In this document: positions 15,539 to 30,100 of the stretch, in pieces
Layout: the number at the start of each line of letters is the position of its first letter
Numbering within the stretch: the stretch's first letter is position 1
Source of the DNA: Ascaris suum
Taxonomy: Eukaryota; Nematoda; Chromadorea; Rhabditida; Ascarididae
Direction of reading: 5' to 3'
DNA: 64,000 nt
Assembly (NCBI GenBank): GCA_013433145.1
Contig: CM024188.1
Span: 496,001-560,000, forward strand
Notes under the pieces: model-generated
Databases searched by the model: none
The model's input: the letters and a program-made list of their open reading frames with translations, nothing else
What the model was told of the DNA's origin: nothing
Program-made: the position numbers and the translations under genes

Positions 15539-18329
15539 ACATCTACTGAGAAGCTGAAATGAGAAAACACGCGTCGTCGGAAGCATTCGATTGTTCCACT
15601 GACTCAGCACTTTCGTTTTCACCTATAAAAGCGTGTTTCTGACGGTTCTATGATGTACTGCGTGTCGTTTATTTTGCATTTTTGAAGCATTGTTCCACTT
15701 TCGCAAATACGCTTCTCACGGATTAAGAGATGTACGTTGTCAATGAACGTTCCATGGTTTTCTTTAGAGGCAATTTGCTGATCTCTCTTTAGTTCGCTTG
15801 TTTTGCAAAAGTGATTCGCCGATGTTGCTGTACTTGCGTTCACTTACGAAAACATTGTTGCAGTCGAATCGCCTAAAGCGGCGACAGCTTTTACAGCACC
15901 TTGAGGGTGGCACTGAGCGCCAATTAGACTAAGCTGAACTTATTTCTTACCGACAGGTCAAAGCCCCTAAACAGCCTCCAGAAATCAAAACAGTGTTTCA
16001 CGACTATCGACGATAAAAGTACACCTGGAGCACGAATAGTTGCCTGTGATAACGTTCAACGTTTACTAGTTGTGTGAATTTACTGCTTGCGCAGAGAAGG
16101 GAACTCTCGCATGTTCGGGTAATTGTGGTCGGCATTTTCGTTGCTTCCTTTGGTCGAATTTACTGCTTTGCAATTTTCGTTTACAATTCTGTTTTGTTAC
16201 CCTCAATTAGCGCGTAATTGAATTGTGTACCATCTGTGTGTAATCTTGCGCAATGCGTTGTGTTGTCACCTCTTCAATGCAACGAAGAAGACTAGTCCAT
16301 AAAGCCCTCAGTAACGGCTTTACGTTTGTTTGAAGACTCAACAAAGTAGACGTTCTGCTGAGCAAAAAGATGTTACGTGTTTTGTAACATAACACGGAAT
16401 ATTTGGAAGTCATGTGAAAGTGTTATGGTGTGGGAGTGGCGTGGGCTAATGCCGGCTCCTCAGGACTTGGACATTATATCGAATCCACATGGAATACTGA
16501 GAACTCCCTGAAAGTGTGGCCGTTCTTGAGAAGTGTTCATGGAAGAACTACAAACCTCAGAGAAGAGTAAACTTCGTTCGCGTACATAACTCTATTTGCG
16601 AAGGAAATGAAATTTTCGAAGGATCAGGAAAATCTTGAGAGGTATTCAAAGCGAAAACGAATGAAACAATCAAGAACCTTAGAATTTCAAGCTATTCAGT
16701 TCGAATTTTCTAGCGTTTATGTCTGTATGGCTGCAACGATTCAACAAAAGACAGCACCGGCAAGAATCTGAGGGTTTCCCTATTCCTTGTTAGTTCTACC
16801 ATCGTGATCCTCGAGCAACTGCGGACTCGGAAACTACCCTAGTATTACAAAAAGTTATTCATGATCGTAACAACAATTATAATATCCCACAAAATTGATT
16901 TCTCATATGCTATTAAACAAACGGCACTGTAGACAAACTAGTCGTGTAAATTTGGACATAACAGGAACACCTCGTAAGGTTCGAAAAATCTGGACGCATA
17001 TTAACGCATCAGAAAGAAGCATTCTCGAGCAGTCTCAGTGTGTTTTATTTAATTCCCGTCTAGTGATGGATGACTAGTAGAGTTCTGGCAATTAGCCGCT
17101 GACTTGGTTAATTTAAACTACTACAGTCATAAAGCTCTTTCCTTTTGAAGCGGGGGGGGGGGGGGGGGAGGAGGAGGGGGTGGAGCACTGGACCTAGGGA
17201 GATCGATAACACTGGCCAGTTTACAATCCTTAAATCTTCTCACATGAACAGTGGTAACAATGACACAATCAATGGCGTTCTAGCTTTCTTCGCATAGCAA
17301 TGCAGCTTAGTCGACATATGCTGAACAACAGTTTCAGACATCGGCATACTTCTCATGTCATGTTCGGATTTTATTTTATTTTTTGATAATCAGTACCATA
17401 AACAAATCTGGAATTTAGTCATCAGTAATTATTACTTAGCATTTAGTCGGGAGTGTTTTTTTAATCATTCATCGATCGGTTAGCATATGTCCACTGGGAG
17501 ATAATTTACTTATACGGATATTGTTATAAGATGCAAAACGCATGATGAAGCACGCAACTTGTTGGAAACAATGTCCTCACAAGCCATGAATGAATAATTT
17601 ATGGCCGCGGACATCAGTGCAGAAAGCAGTCGACTTTGGCGCGAATAGCCTGATGAAGAGGATTGGCTGAAGCTCTTCAGGGTTATGCGTATTAACAAAG
17701 ATAATTTGGAGATATATTTTTACGGCAGGTGGTGTTGCTTGCAAAAAATCTCCATCGTAAATTTATCATTGAAAACTCAACGCCTGTTTAGTGGCCTAAA
17801 TATGCGCTTTTCGTCATTCAATCGCGAGTTCGTCGAAAAAGGTTGCTTTCTCGGGCGCCAAACTTTCCTGTAGATCACGATTTTTCAGGCCCAAAACTTG
17901 TGCTTCAGAACATCGGGGTTGCAGGAGTTTTGCTCGAGGTCTTTGTGTTCAAGACCCTCAAAATTCGGAGCTTGTCCAGTTTCCTGCACTAGAGAAAAAA
18001 TACCAGATGTTGTTATTAAATTCATGAGATATAGAAAAAAAATCGTTGATCATTTATGTTAGAAGCGAAAACGAGGCTTTATTAGCGTCGCATCTGTTCA
18101 GTCCTTCAATTGCTTTCCTTACCACTTAACGCTCGATTCAAAGTATTCCCAATATTTTGATACTTCTATTATTTCCTACTCCCTCTCAATCACTCTCCTT
18201 CATTTCTGCTTCATTTTCGCATTGTTCTGTTTCACTTTCATCCACTACTATGCATTGAACGAATTGTTTCATAGAAGCAAAACGGGACTAGAAATACATC
18301 ACTGCCTCAATATTTTTGTTGTTGAGGTA
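15539..18329. other. Intergenic, no gene seen
   Basis: 3' flank of the HAD gene and spacer. It contains a 16-G run (17153-17168) followed by purine-rich sequence. ORFs are short and unremarkable. No clear AATAAA near the HAD stop was found. Confidence 0.5.
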
Positions 18330-18672
18330 TGTTATATATGTGATGATGATTCAGCACATCCTGGGTGGTATTGCAGAACGCATGTTCACGTGACGAACAT
18401 TGCGACACAATGGCGACGTCATGACGAAGCGCATTGACATGATGGAGATCACGTGACTGCATAGCGCAGCGATCATATTTTACCACAAATTGTCACTTGA
18501 TCACCCCTAATGAGCTATCCTTTTTCCATTGTAGGTTCTGTTTGTGCATGTATACATTCTGCGTGTCGCGCTTCTCTACCTTCATCTACGAGAACTTCCT
18601 CCTCAAGTCGTCGTCCTCGTCAACACATCGTCGACTCTACTCCTCATCATCTCGCACACGACAAACACAACA
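18330..18672 (+). mobile_element. Possible solo or 5' LTR remnant (BEL/Pao-like)
   Basis: A 343-bp segment starts TGTTATATATG and ends ACAACA, fitting TGT...ACA ends. It is followed two bases later by TGGTGACCGGAGACACG, which resembles the primer-binding region after BEL/Pao-type LTRs (TGGTGACC...). The interior is CTC/TCC-rich. I could not find a matching 3' LTR or gag/pol frames downstream, so this is at most a remnant. It could also be unrelated intergenic DNA. Confidence 0.3.
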
Positions 18673-19612
<940 letters not shown>

Positions 19613-19890
19613 CAATTGCAATGCTTTCTTAATTGTGTAAACAAAGATTTTTGTTATTATTATTGTCACAGGAGTATATTCTTTCAATAAGGCTACTACA
19701 TTTTAAAAGGATCATTAAAAGAAATTCAAACTACTGTTCCTGAACTCAAATATTTTGGCCATCATCCAAGTGCTCGCGTTGCTTGCTTCATTTCTCGTGG
19801 TTTGTGCTCGGTGAGGTGACCTACCTATTTATTTGTGTTTTTGTGTTTGTGTTCTTGTTTTTTTTTTGTTCCATTCATTCACCTATTTCG

Positions 19891-20370
19891 TTATTCTGTA
19901 ATTACGAGTTGTGAAGCTATGTTCAAACAGGTAATAAAAAAAGAATATGGCATTCGCAAAGCTAATATACACGCCAAGTGACATTCAATAAGTATGAGCA
20001 GCAGGTGGGCGTAGGTAGGAAGGAAACCTCCATAATTTGATAGGTGAAAGAGTACGTGCATCAAAGTATTGACTGGAAGCAGATTCCAGAGAAATATAAG
20101 GCGAAACTGGAGGTTATACAGTATACTGTTTGCGCTGCAACATGTTGTAGCGCGCTGAAACTGATGCATATGTCGAATTCGAAGCGGATGGAAGGGGCAA
20201 GCTGAAATATTTCTGACATCGAGGTATCGAAAAAGCGTATACGGTTGTATCGCAGATAATCGCACTAAAATTGATCTTGCAATATTCCAATAATTCCACG
20301 TTGAAGGCTTTACCCTGTTATGTAATTTGGCTAACACGGGCTTCGCTGGGCTTTCCAATATGTAATGGGG
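19891..20370 (-). mobile_element. CR1/Jockey-like LINE 3' tail fragment, copy 2
   Basis: A 155-codon minus-strand frame is open here. It contains SILYNLQFRLIFLWNLLPVN, matching the NSF..R...LWNSLP signature at the C-terminus of CR1/Jockey-like reverse transcriptases, preceded by a region like LEYRR. Nucleotides 20037-20370 align with copy 1 at 9300-9625. The catalytic RT domain is absent, so it is a 5'-truncated copy, as is usual for LINE insertions. It sits just upstream of IBTK in the antisense direction. Confidence 0.65.
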
Positions 20371-20642
20371 GTGAAGTCTTTTTGGACATTTCCCGAAAAC
20401 TTCTCTCCATAGTACAGACCTTTAACGGGTGAAAAGAGAATTCAGTCAGACTTATTTCAATGACTAGCTGCTGAAAAATTGTGCACGCATATGCGCTAGA
20501 AGTTTTCGATTACCGTGATGTTGCTTTCGTGAGGTGTGTTCTCATCATGGCCACTCAAAGCCCATATCATATAGTTCCTTCTGAAGGTCGTAAATCTAAG
20601 AATTAATTTCGTTATTTTGTTTCATTTCAAGGTCATAAACCT

Positions 20643-22038
20643 ATGGCTATGGAACCTATAGTTGTGGACAAGTCGAGGAGGGACAAGGTGCTCAATTTCA
20701 TTAATAACTGGAAGGTACGGCACATTTTATTCTGCACCAATTTTAAAGTAAAGATGCTTGCGTCATCGGAGTATTCTTTGGAGAGCGACTACTGGGTAGA
20801 GAGGGGAGGAGGAGATAGCGGAGTTAAGTCGAGTGGGCAGGGGTTCTTCGGCCTTTGAGTGCTGCACTGTATTCGTGGAATAAGCATGCAAGACTCATAA
20901 GTTGAAATGAGGTCATATAGGATCAAAGGCACGCGAGTCTAGTGCCGTCTAAGCCTCTGGTTTTGCTGCGAGGAAGTGCACTTGAGCTGAGGAAGAAGAG
21001 GGAGCGATGGAGGAATCATCGCGTTCAAGTTTTGGTGTGGGTCAATAAGGTTGTAACTCACGAAACTTATAACGCAGAGGGAAAGCAAGCGCATTTTAGA
21101 TTCTGCTGATTACTTCCTGTTGAATAAAGTTATTATTTAAACTGACTTTTATGCTCTGGAGGTTTTGGATGGAAGCATTGGGTGGATACGAATAGCTGCT
21201 AATTTTTATGAGTAGCTTTCTGTTGTCAGTGTTCAGCAGCCGGTGTGATTATGTATAATCAGGGCTTCTTCGAAGGAAAATATACCACGCAGTTGGGCTT
21301 AACAAACATCATATCGGCACATTCTTTTTAACAACTTTTTCCTATGACCTGCTCTCCATGCAGGTACTGCAAAGGTGACTTTTTTTCTGCGCTTCATCTC
21401 AGAGTGAGTAGAAAAAATCGCCAACTAAATATACTGATATGATCCATATTGGAAAAAGATATTTCCAGCCGTTCCAGGCACTTTTGAGTGCTGCTTTCGC
21501 TGTCAAACAAGTTTCCAGCGTAACACGCATAATTTTGCAGCAACATTTTTCTTTATGATATTGACTCAAGCACTGTGGGAAAATAGGCCAGAATGGTTTA
21601 ATCATAGAAGATAACAAAGTTACTCTATCATCAGTGAATTTTCGACCTCGTCTTGGGCCGACTGCTCTTGATCGCCATCACTTGTTCACGTATAATGAAG
21701 TCGTTACGCGAGAGTTTTTGAAAACTGCAAGAACGAAAAATTTTAAGTTTATATGTGGCTTTTGTTTGAGGGATTTTGCTCTCTGAGCACGTCGTCGTTA
21801 TTCATCGTAGTTTAATGTCGAGATTCGAAATGCAATTGCTTCGTGGTTTGCCCCTGATCTACCTTCAAGGTTCCAGGATTTGGAATAAGGAGATAAGTCC
21901 CAGAAAAAGGTTTATTTAAGGCGAAAGCAAGCAAAGAAGTGTACTGTTGTTTTGAAGGTTTTGTTATTTTATTATGTCTTTTATAGGATGGACTGCGTGC
22001 GGAGAAGTGGCCAGACTTATTCGAAGACATGATGCGCA
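20643..22038 (+). CDS. IBTK: IBTK proposed N-terminal exons
   Basis: 20643-20714 encodes a Lys-rich start ending FINNWK with a GTACGG donor. A TTTCAAG acceptor at 20631 could receive a spliced leader. 21987-22038 continues in phase with [17 protein letters not shown]. Neither has a strong family motif. The phase from 22038 to 23445 does not match, so a small exon is missing or the second exon is wrong. Membership in IBTK is inferred from position. Confidence 0.45.
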
Positions 22039-25000
22039 GTTAGTTATGCTTTTATACGCTTGCTCATGGTTTAGTTGATAAGTTTCTTCGTTCAGTTTGA
22101 TCCTTCAGATCTGTTAATTTTTTTTTTTTTTTTTTTGAAGATGATAATGATAAGGATGTTGATGTGTGATTGTGTTTGTCGGCAAGGCGTTGTCATCAAT
22201 GAAACTTCTGTATAAGCATGCGCTCGTTACTTGAATGATAAAGGCGATGTGAATGAAGAGCACACACTCAGAGTTTACTATAGCATTTCGGCAATCACGT
22301 TATCACTGGGAAACTGCTATGGCAGGATAAAACGTGAGCGTTTTTCGATTATGGCGTGATTGCCGAAACATGGAAGTAAGAAACATAATAGCGGTATTGG
22401 CTGTTATTTTGATATAACCATCCAGCACCGAATCATTGGTCGTGTGTAGGAAAATGGCCAGAAACAAGAAGGATGGATTTGGAGGGATAACCGCCTTTCG
22501 CCCCTATAGAATTCGTAAAGGTAGTCCTCACTAGTTTTCACGGTTGAGGGTGGGTATCGTGAGACGTAGTTTATTGGTGCCTTCTAAATTATTTTTGAAT
22601 CGCTTCGGAACCTAGATCGCCAAATTTTGTTGCACTTTTGGAATTAAGTGAATTTTCTCGCTATTCGTCATTCCTTTTGTTTTCTTAAGCGCTGTTTAAC
22701 AGCTTTGCCCTGTGGGATGCCTTTTTATGGGTATTTCTTCGCTGCTTCCATAGAGGTGTTCAGTCCTTATAGAAAAAATTGATGTAGGTGACCGCGTTGT
22801 CCAGGAATTAGCGCGCATATGTGATGGCGCATACCCTAATCTTGTGGCGCACTAGTCAGTGAAGAACAGGCCACCCAAAATGCCTACGTTTGTGTCTTGT
22901 TCACCAAAAACGTTCTATCTGGCTGCTTCAAGTTTGAGTTGTATGCGCACTCAACTATAATTTTATGTTAAATTGTCATTTGTATTGGTCGATTCCCGTG
23001 CAAGCTCTTTTCGTGCGAATGAATGTGTTTTTGTTTCGTCGAAAGCAGAATTGAGGTAAAGCTGCCGTCAACGCAACACCTCGCTGTTTTGCATTGAGAT
23101 TGCGCTCGCCAACGAATCCTCCTGTGCACATCCATCGTTATTTTTTCTGAGAATAGAAGACTTCGGCTTTGGGATTCATAAATAGAACAAAAAGAGATGT
23201 GACGGGGCCCCAGCGAAAAAATAGGAAGAGGTTGAGAGTGAATTGAGCATTCCTTGCCCCGAAGCCAAAAGTTACAACACTTCACCTGGGCGTCGAATCT
23301 GAGAATAGTTATTTTTGGAATTTTTTGTTGGTTTTTAATTTATCTAGCGTGCTGAGGTGCTCAAAGACACAATTATTTCCAATTAGTGATACTTTTTTCT
23401 CGGAATATCAAAGTTTGAATTGTTTACTTACTCTTGCGTTCCAGAACACTCACTCCGATATTGACCGCACCCTAAAATGGATGTCCTACGCTTTACTAAG
23501 CGAGCTGCGTAGGTATGAAATGGCTACGATGGCGCAAAATTCGCCTCGTTTTGTCAACAAGAAATCAGCAAAAAATATTAAGCCATACCTTTTCCGGAAT
23601 TCACCTGATTATACTCCTTGAATGATTTGCACTGCACGACCAACAGCTTCTCAACTTTAGGGGTAGCACCTGGATTTAGTTAGACTGAAGTCATCAGTGT
23701 GGAGGCTTCGTCGTTATGATAGGGGCAAGGAAGCGAGGTGCGTTATATTTTCAGTCCAGAGTAAGGATGTGGGTTTATCAGAAGACATACTGTCAAAGGT
23801 GCGGGAGGCGGCCGTTTTTTTGGCTATTCACCTTCTACCACTGCATCGTGACTTGTTGTATTACGCTGCGAAGGAAGGTAGATTTGAAGTTATGCCCACT
23901 ATTGCTTTATGGTGCGACAATTGCCACGAACAACAGGTAACGTTGCCTTTTCACTTTGCGATTATGATTTACGCCTCATTTATTAACAGTTTTTTCGTTT
24001 CTTCTTGTTTTGAAAGGTTTGGTATCCCTTTCCTCATTCGCCCACCGCGAGAGGAGCGTGGTGTATGCGGTGGTTATTTTCGCACTCCAAGTAGAAACAG
24101 TTACTGATGCTGAATTTGCTCTTTATTTAGTAGTTTATGAGAAGCCTTTTATCAAAACAGTGCAAGCTGGCGTCCTTTTTCTGACTTCTGGAAACTGGTT
24201 CCTCAACGTAACTTCCTCCAAACACATCCACTGCTTAAAGCTGAAATGAAGTCGGCCTAAAGCAGCGTGCGAATGTCAAAGTCGGAAATCGCAATGAACG
24301 AAGTACAAGTATCGCCGCTGACAGAGCAATGTGACGTGGTGCAAAATTCAGTACGATCGCACGATACAGCATAAGTATTAGAAACCATGATTGAACAGGA
24401 TAAAGTTTTTCCAATCAAAGTTAGGTCTTATCCATAAATTGCATCTGTAGTCTCATTGTCACAACATGTGAACACGCATTTTTGCTCACCAGTGAGGCGC
24501 AAAAAACCGCCCCTCGAACTCGCTTCCCTCCTCTTATTGACTACGCTTGCTTATGTTAGGTAGTGACAGGTAATGAGAAGTTTCAGCACGGGCAAACACC
24601 TGCGTACATTGCTGCGATGACCTCTCATGTGGCCGCAGTTTGTGTTTTGGCGAATCGCGATAAGAGAGTACTGTACGACCGCGGTCCAGATGGGAGAACT
24701 CCATATGATATTTTGTATTCGAAGTTCAGCACATTTCTTCTTACGGATAGCAGATCCAGTCCTCCTGGTTCGTCTTTGGTCCTCTTTGTTTATCGGTAGT
24801 TTTCTTGCGTAGAGGAGCGCTCTTCATTCGATGCAGCTCAGTTAAATGCAACAGCTTCTATTTATTGTGCTGCATTTGCTTTCGAAGAAACAATGCGACG
24901 AAAAAACTTGAGCCTATAATAAATGCCGGAATTAAAAAACATAGGTAAAAAGAAGGTTGAAAACATTGTCGTGTTTTGTTGTTTCCTCAGAATAACTCAT

Positions 25001-27095
25001 TTTCGAGGATGTATCATTTGAGCGGATTTTCATTTGACTCATAATCTTTGCAACGGTGCCCTTCAACGTTCGAACGCCACAGGATTTTCAAACACATCAA
25101 AGCTGCAATAAAGGTTTCTTCGTTTAACAAAAACATACGGTTCTTGTCCCTGCGCTTAGCCATTCGCGTATTTCAGCTTTTCCACTTCGTTGTAGATTTA
25201 CTGAGTGGGCGAAATGGTCCCTTTTTTATACTGGTCGCAGTGTTTTATAAAATGAAATTTGCATATTTGCTAAAGTCACTAAATTGGAACGCACATCCCA
25301 CTTTGAGCGTTGTCCTCATATTTCGACATTGTTGTCCTCCACATTCCGGTAAAGAATTTCTTTGGTTGTATTGAACAGTTTCCCATCAGTGGAATATAGC
25401 AGAGTGATGGAGGCATCACTTAGTGTAAGTGCAGCCGTGGTTATGGATTTTGCCTAGATTGGATGCTAAAGAGTACCTTCGTTCAGTTGGTCGTACAGCA
25501 CTCCACTCAATGAATGTTATGTTCCAGAAAGTATTCGTGGATGTGCATTCATTTAGGGAATCGTATACGCAGTATCCTCTTTCGTGAAACCTCACCATTT
25601 CACGATCTCATAAATTTTTTGATGTAATATAATAGTGCCATGAAGTTTTGTCCCGAAGGTAGTGCGGAAAAGATTCCGTTCACGTACTTGCAAAACAACG
25701 AGTTTTGGAACATTCTGATTTAACTGTTCCCAGCCATCATCTTTTTGTGCACTCTGATGTTCTCAAATGCGCATCATATGTTGCTCTTTCGTTATTTCTC
25801 AGTTTGTTTGTGGTTCAAATTGGCGCGATCCATCTGAAAATCGGGCTGGAACACTTTTTTGAATCGTGGAATTCCATCTTTGAGCAGCTTTTCCGACAGC
25901 TCTTTTTTTATTGAACGTTTTCAATTATGTTGATGCGTCTTTCTTTTCAGTGATATAAGATTTTTTGTTGAATCATTCACTGTGCGCTTTCACGGAAGCA
26001 AGGAGGGCAGTTTCTGCGAAACAGTGCTCTGTCATAAAGTTTTTTCTAGAGTTTTTTTCGAGTGTTATATTTTGTTTCAGATGCGATGGAGTTATTCTTT
26101 GGTCCCCTTTTCTGTTCGTTTCAGACCAGTGTTCAGTCTCAGAAATTCGCGGAAGTGTTCAGGATCTCCGGGCTTACCAAAATTACGGTCGGCATCTGCG
26201 GATGGGAAGTGGGAAGAGGGGATAAGTTCCTTTGGAAGAGGGAGGGGCTAATTTTGGAAATCCGCGATTGCCCTTCTAGGCTGCCGAATCTTTAATGTCG
26301 GGATTTTTGAGGGCTAGCATGCTAGCGCTGATTCTGAGCCACAGTCATTTTCCGAGCTATTTGACTACACACATTCACTATCTCGTTTATTTGCAGTATG
26401 CGCTTCAGTAGTTTTTTTCGCTGTTTCATCCCCATTTTGCTCGTCGGGTCCCTTAGTTTATATGCTCTCTTAGCACCTTTCTCGATTAGAACAGTAATCG
26501 CAGATCGCAAACCGTTGTTGAACTAAGGTCACGAGCGAATCAGGAACTGGCATGATAACAGTAGGAAGGGGAAAGAGAGAAAAAAGGTGAAAAGGCGGAA
26601 AATATTAAAGAGGGAAAATTCATCTAATCATGCGCTCGGAACCATACAATTGATGCATTTCCGCTAATAACATGTAAATATTACGCCCTTACGTAGCTAC
26701 AGATTGTGGTTTAAATAAGGCAGATATGTATATTGCTTTCAGGATGCCTATATACTTATGGGGAGAACATGGCGCGTTCTTTGGGTCATATCCCAGGAGA
26801 GCGGATCCCCAAACCACGTTTCTTGGAAACGACAGTGCGGTTCGTCCAGAACTGCGAGGTATTTTTTGTTTTCTCGCTTGCCTGTAACAATTTCGACACG
26901 AAGTTTATTGATTTACTTCGATTGTTGTTTGTTTCGATCAATCGTTAATTTATTTTATCAAGATCGTACCTCTTTCTCTCTTTGTTCATACTTGTCATAC
27001 CTGTGAACATTTTTTTTAATGCGGAGAACAGGGGGGCAGTTTTTGGGAAACGAACCGGAAGTCTAAAGATACCAAGATTTCTCACATATATCATT

Positions 27096-27170
<75 letters not shown>

Positions 27171-30100
27171 TATGCACATATACGCATATATAAGGTGACA
27201 GGAATCGTTTCTACCACTTTTTCGTCAGGAAGATGAATACGTATATACGTGTATATTATAAATGCGGTCCGGTGCTAAACGGCTCGGGGACTGGTGAAGA
27301 CTATTTCTCCTTGATTGGAGGAAAAAAAGCTTTCGTCTCCTCAAGAAATTAAATGCTAATGCCAGATGGTGTATAGACCCCTGGTAGGGAGATCAACAAA
27401 AACATCAGTACCCATATGTTAGCGAATAAACACTAAAGATGGTCAAGATTAGACAAAATCCTTCTGAAAAAAGCCTATATCACTGTTGTTCGATGTCGGC
27501 TGTGCTGCTGCTCGTCCTCCGCTGCCTGCCGTCACCGCGCGTGAGCTGATGTGCCGCGCTTCCGATTCATCAATGAGCTGTGTTGTGCGCTACTCCAGAT
27601 GATGGCGTCGTCCGTCCACCTTTCGCCTCTTCCAGTTACCTAATAATATACCATGTATTGTTGATGTGGTTGGTTTCCCAATACAAACACCGTATCCCAC
27701 CGTGGAAAGGGTCCTTGTCTGCAACTTGGCGCCGCCTTGTGGACCACACCTCAGACTGTTGAATTAAACCTTCCTTATAATATTTAGGCATATAAAACGA
27801 AGGTAAACGCGTACACACGCCTATTATTATGTCGCCGAATTTTAGACTGCGTTTATATATACCCAATTTTTTGTATTTACATTTGTATATTTATATTTAT
27901 ATTTGTATTTAAATTTATATTTATATTTATATACGTGTTCGTCTTCTGTTGCAACTCTGCCGAACAAAGTGACCTGTCTTGGAGCGCGTGGTGTGTTGCA
28001 ATGAAATAGTTTTCGTGGTCTCGAAATTTGATAGACTTATGAAGCGTGCATTCACTAGAAGAAGTGCGAACTTGCTGGATCCGATGACTCATTGTGCAAT
28101 TTCCGCCTTTGATTTTTTGATGACATTGCTGAGGTCTTCATTAGCAGACGATGCACTTCATTAGCAGTGGTCTACGAAACCGATCATTTGTCTACTACCG
28201 GTCTTCAGATATTGTGTTTTCTTAAATACAGATGATGAATCTCTGGGTGGGTTTCGGGTTCCTGTTGTAATGCACTCCACGCAGCTTAAGTGCACTGCAG
28301 GTGCTGTGTAAAACATTTTTGATGGTGTAAACTTTATCTGCAACACTTTAGGTTTAGGCGATAAATCAGCGATATCAGTTATGGCATTATTTATATAATT
28401 TAAATGCATTTGAAGTACTAAGCGAAGTTATGAGGAATCCACTCTTAGCCGCCCCGAATGTTCCAAGCTGATTCCATAAAGATTTTACTTTAGAAAGGAC
28501 ATTTAGGTCCAGATAAATCCCACGCAACATTTTTTTTTTTTTTTTTTTTGATTGTAGATAATTATATGTTCAAGCGTGACGCTGCTGCTTTTCAGACAAG
28601 AATAGTAATGCTGCTGTGAGGAAGTTCTTATGTATTACGTTCTGAGTATTTCGTTTGTTATAGATTTCGTTGGGTCGTTATCACACGCTTATGCTAATTG
28701 ATAGCAGGGTTTATTCGTGCGGGCTTGGAAGGGATTGGAAGCTGGGGCATGGAAACGAAGCAGATGTTGTCATACCCGAGAGGTTTTCTTAGACGACAGG
28801 AAAATTGTCGCCGTCTCGGCCGGATTAAGTCATTCGGTGGTGTGCACTGAAAAGGAAGTAAGTTTTTAGGTCACGTTCTCTGGCTAGAAATTTATAAAGG
28901 TGGTTCTTATTTTCAGCTCCGCATCTGTGCAGGTGTAATGCAGTGTAGCTTGCAGAGAGAGAAGTAAGGGAGAGGAGATGTGCCTGCGCGATCTACATTC
29001 ATCCTGAGAGTTAGACGAACTGCCTTTCACATGTTCTTTCCAATAGTTCAGGGATGCAACCAAAGGGGAGTGCAGAAGGACGAGTTGCAGAAGACCGCGA
29101 CACTTTCGAGAAATTTTTGGATGGAGTGTTAAATGAGGGGAACTCAGGAATTGCCACCTTCGCGGCTCATCTAATTTTTACCTTCTCTCATCCCATCTTC
29201 CTCTATATTTTTCCGCTCCTTACTTCAGAAATCACATAGCTAGCTGCTAGCTGTTTCCACGCATCTTTCTTACGTCAAATGAAGAATTTCTTGTGTTTAC
29301 TTGAAAGCTAATGATCGCCATATTTACGAAAAAAATCCACTAAGGACCGATGTCAAGTTCTTAAGCGTTTTTCTGTTTCCCAATAAGCACCAAGAGGGAG
29401 CCTCTCGTTCTTTGTTTTGAGATGTTTTAACTGGAATGCTGCTGCAGCGGTTCAACCAAAACTTACCGAACTGTATTTGGGCTTGTATAGCACTTAGTTC
29501 CAAAATTCAGTTTCTTATATCGGGACATCATTCTGTTACTCTTTGATCTTCATCACAACTGAGACTACTAAGTTCTAGCCCGGCCGCTGTGTAGGTTTCA
29601 GTGGAAAACATGAAATGCGTCCTGAAAAATAAAGACCACATTTGCTCTGGAGATTAGGAGTTCAGGGGGAGAGTTGACGAAAGTGATGACTCAAACAAAT
29701 TTTTTTTTCATCTAGGTCCATTGAAAATATTTGCTCACTGGCGCCTTCGGAAGTGCTTCCAACTGTTTTTTTAAATGCATCTTTAAGAACACAGGAAAAA
29801 TACGTTTTCAGCAAGATAGTATCGTTCCAGGTGATCGTATTCGGAAGAAACAGTGATGGACAGCTGGGATTGAAGGAGTCGAAAGCGACGCTTCCGACAG
29901 TCGCGTTTACGTTGAAAGCGCCGCACATTGAAATCATGAGGTGCTTCGCTGGTGCCACATACTCTGCCGTCATGACGTCGAACGTTAGTGCTTTGTTTAG
30001 TTAGATAAGTGACGCTGTACTGCGAGAGATTATTGAAGACGTCATAAAACGGGGTCTGAAGGTTGTGTTTAAATGCCGATTATCACTGGCGTTCGTGGCC

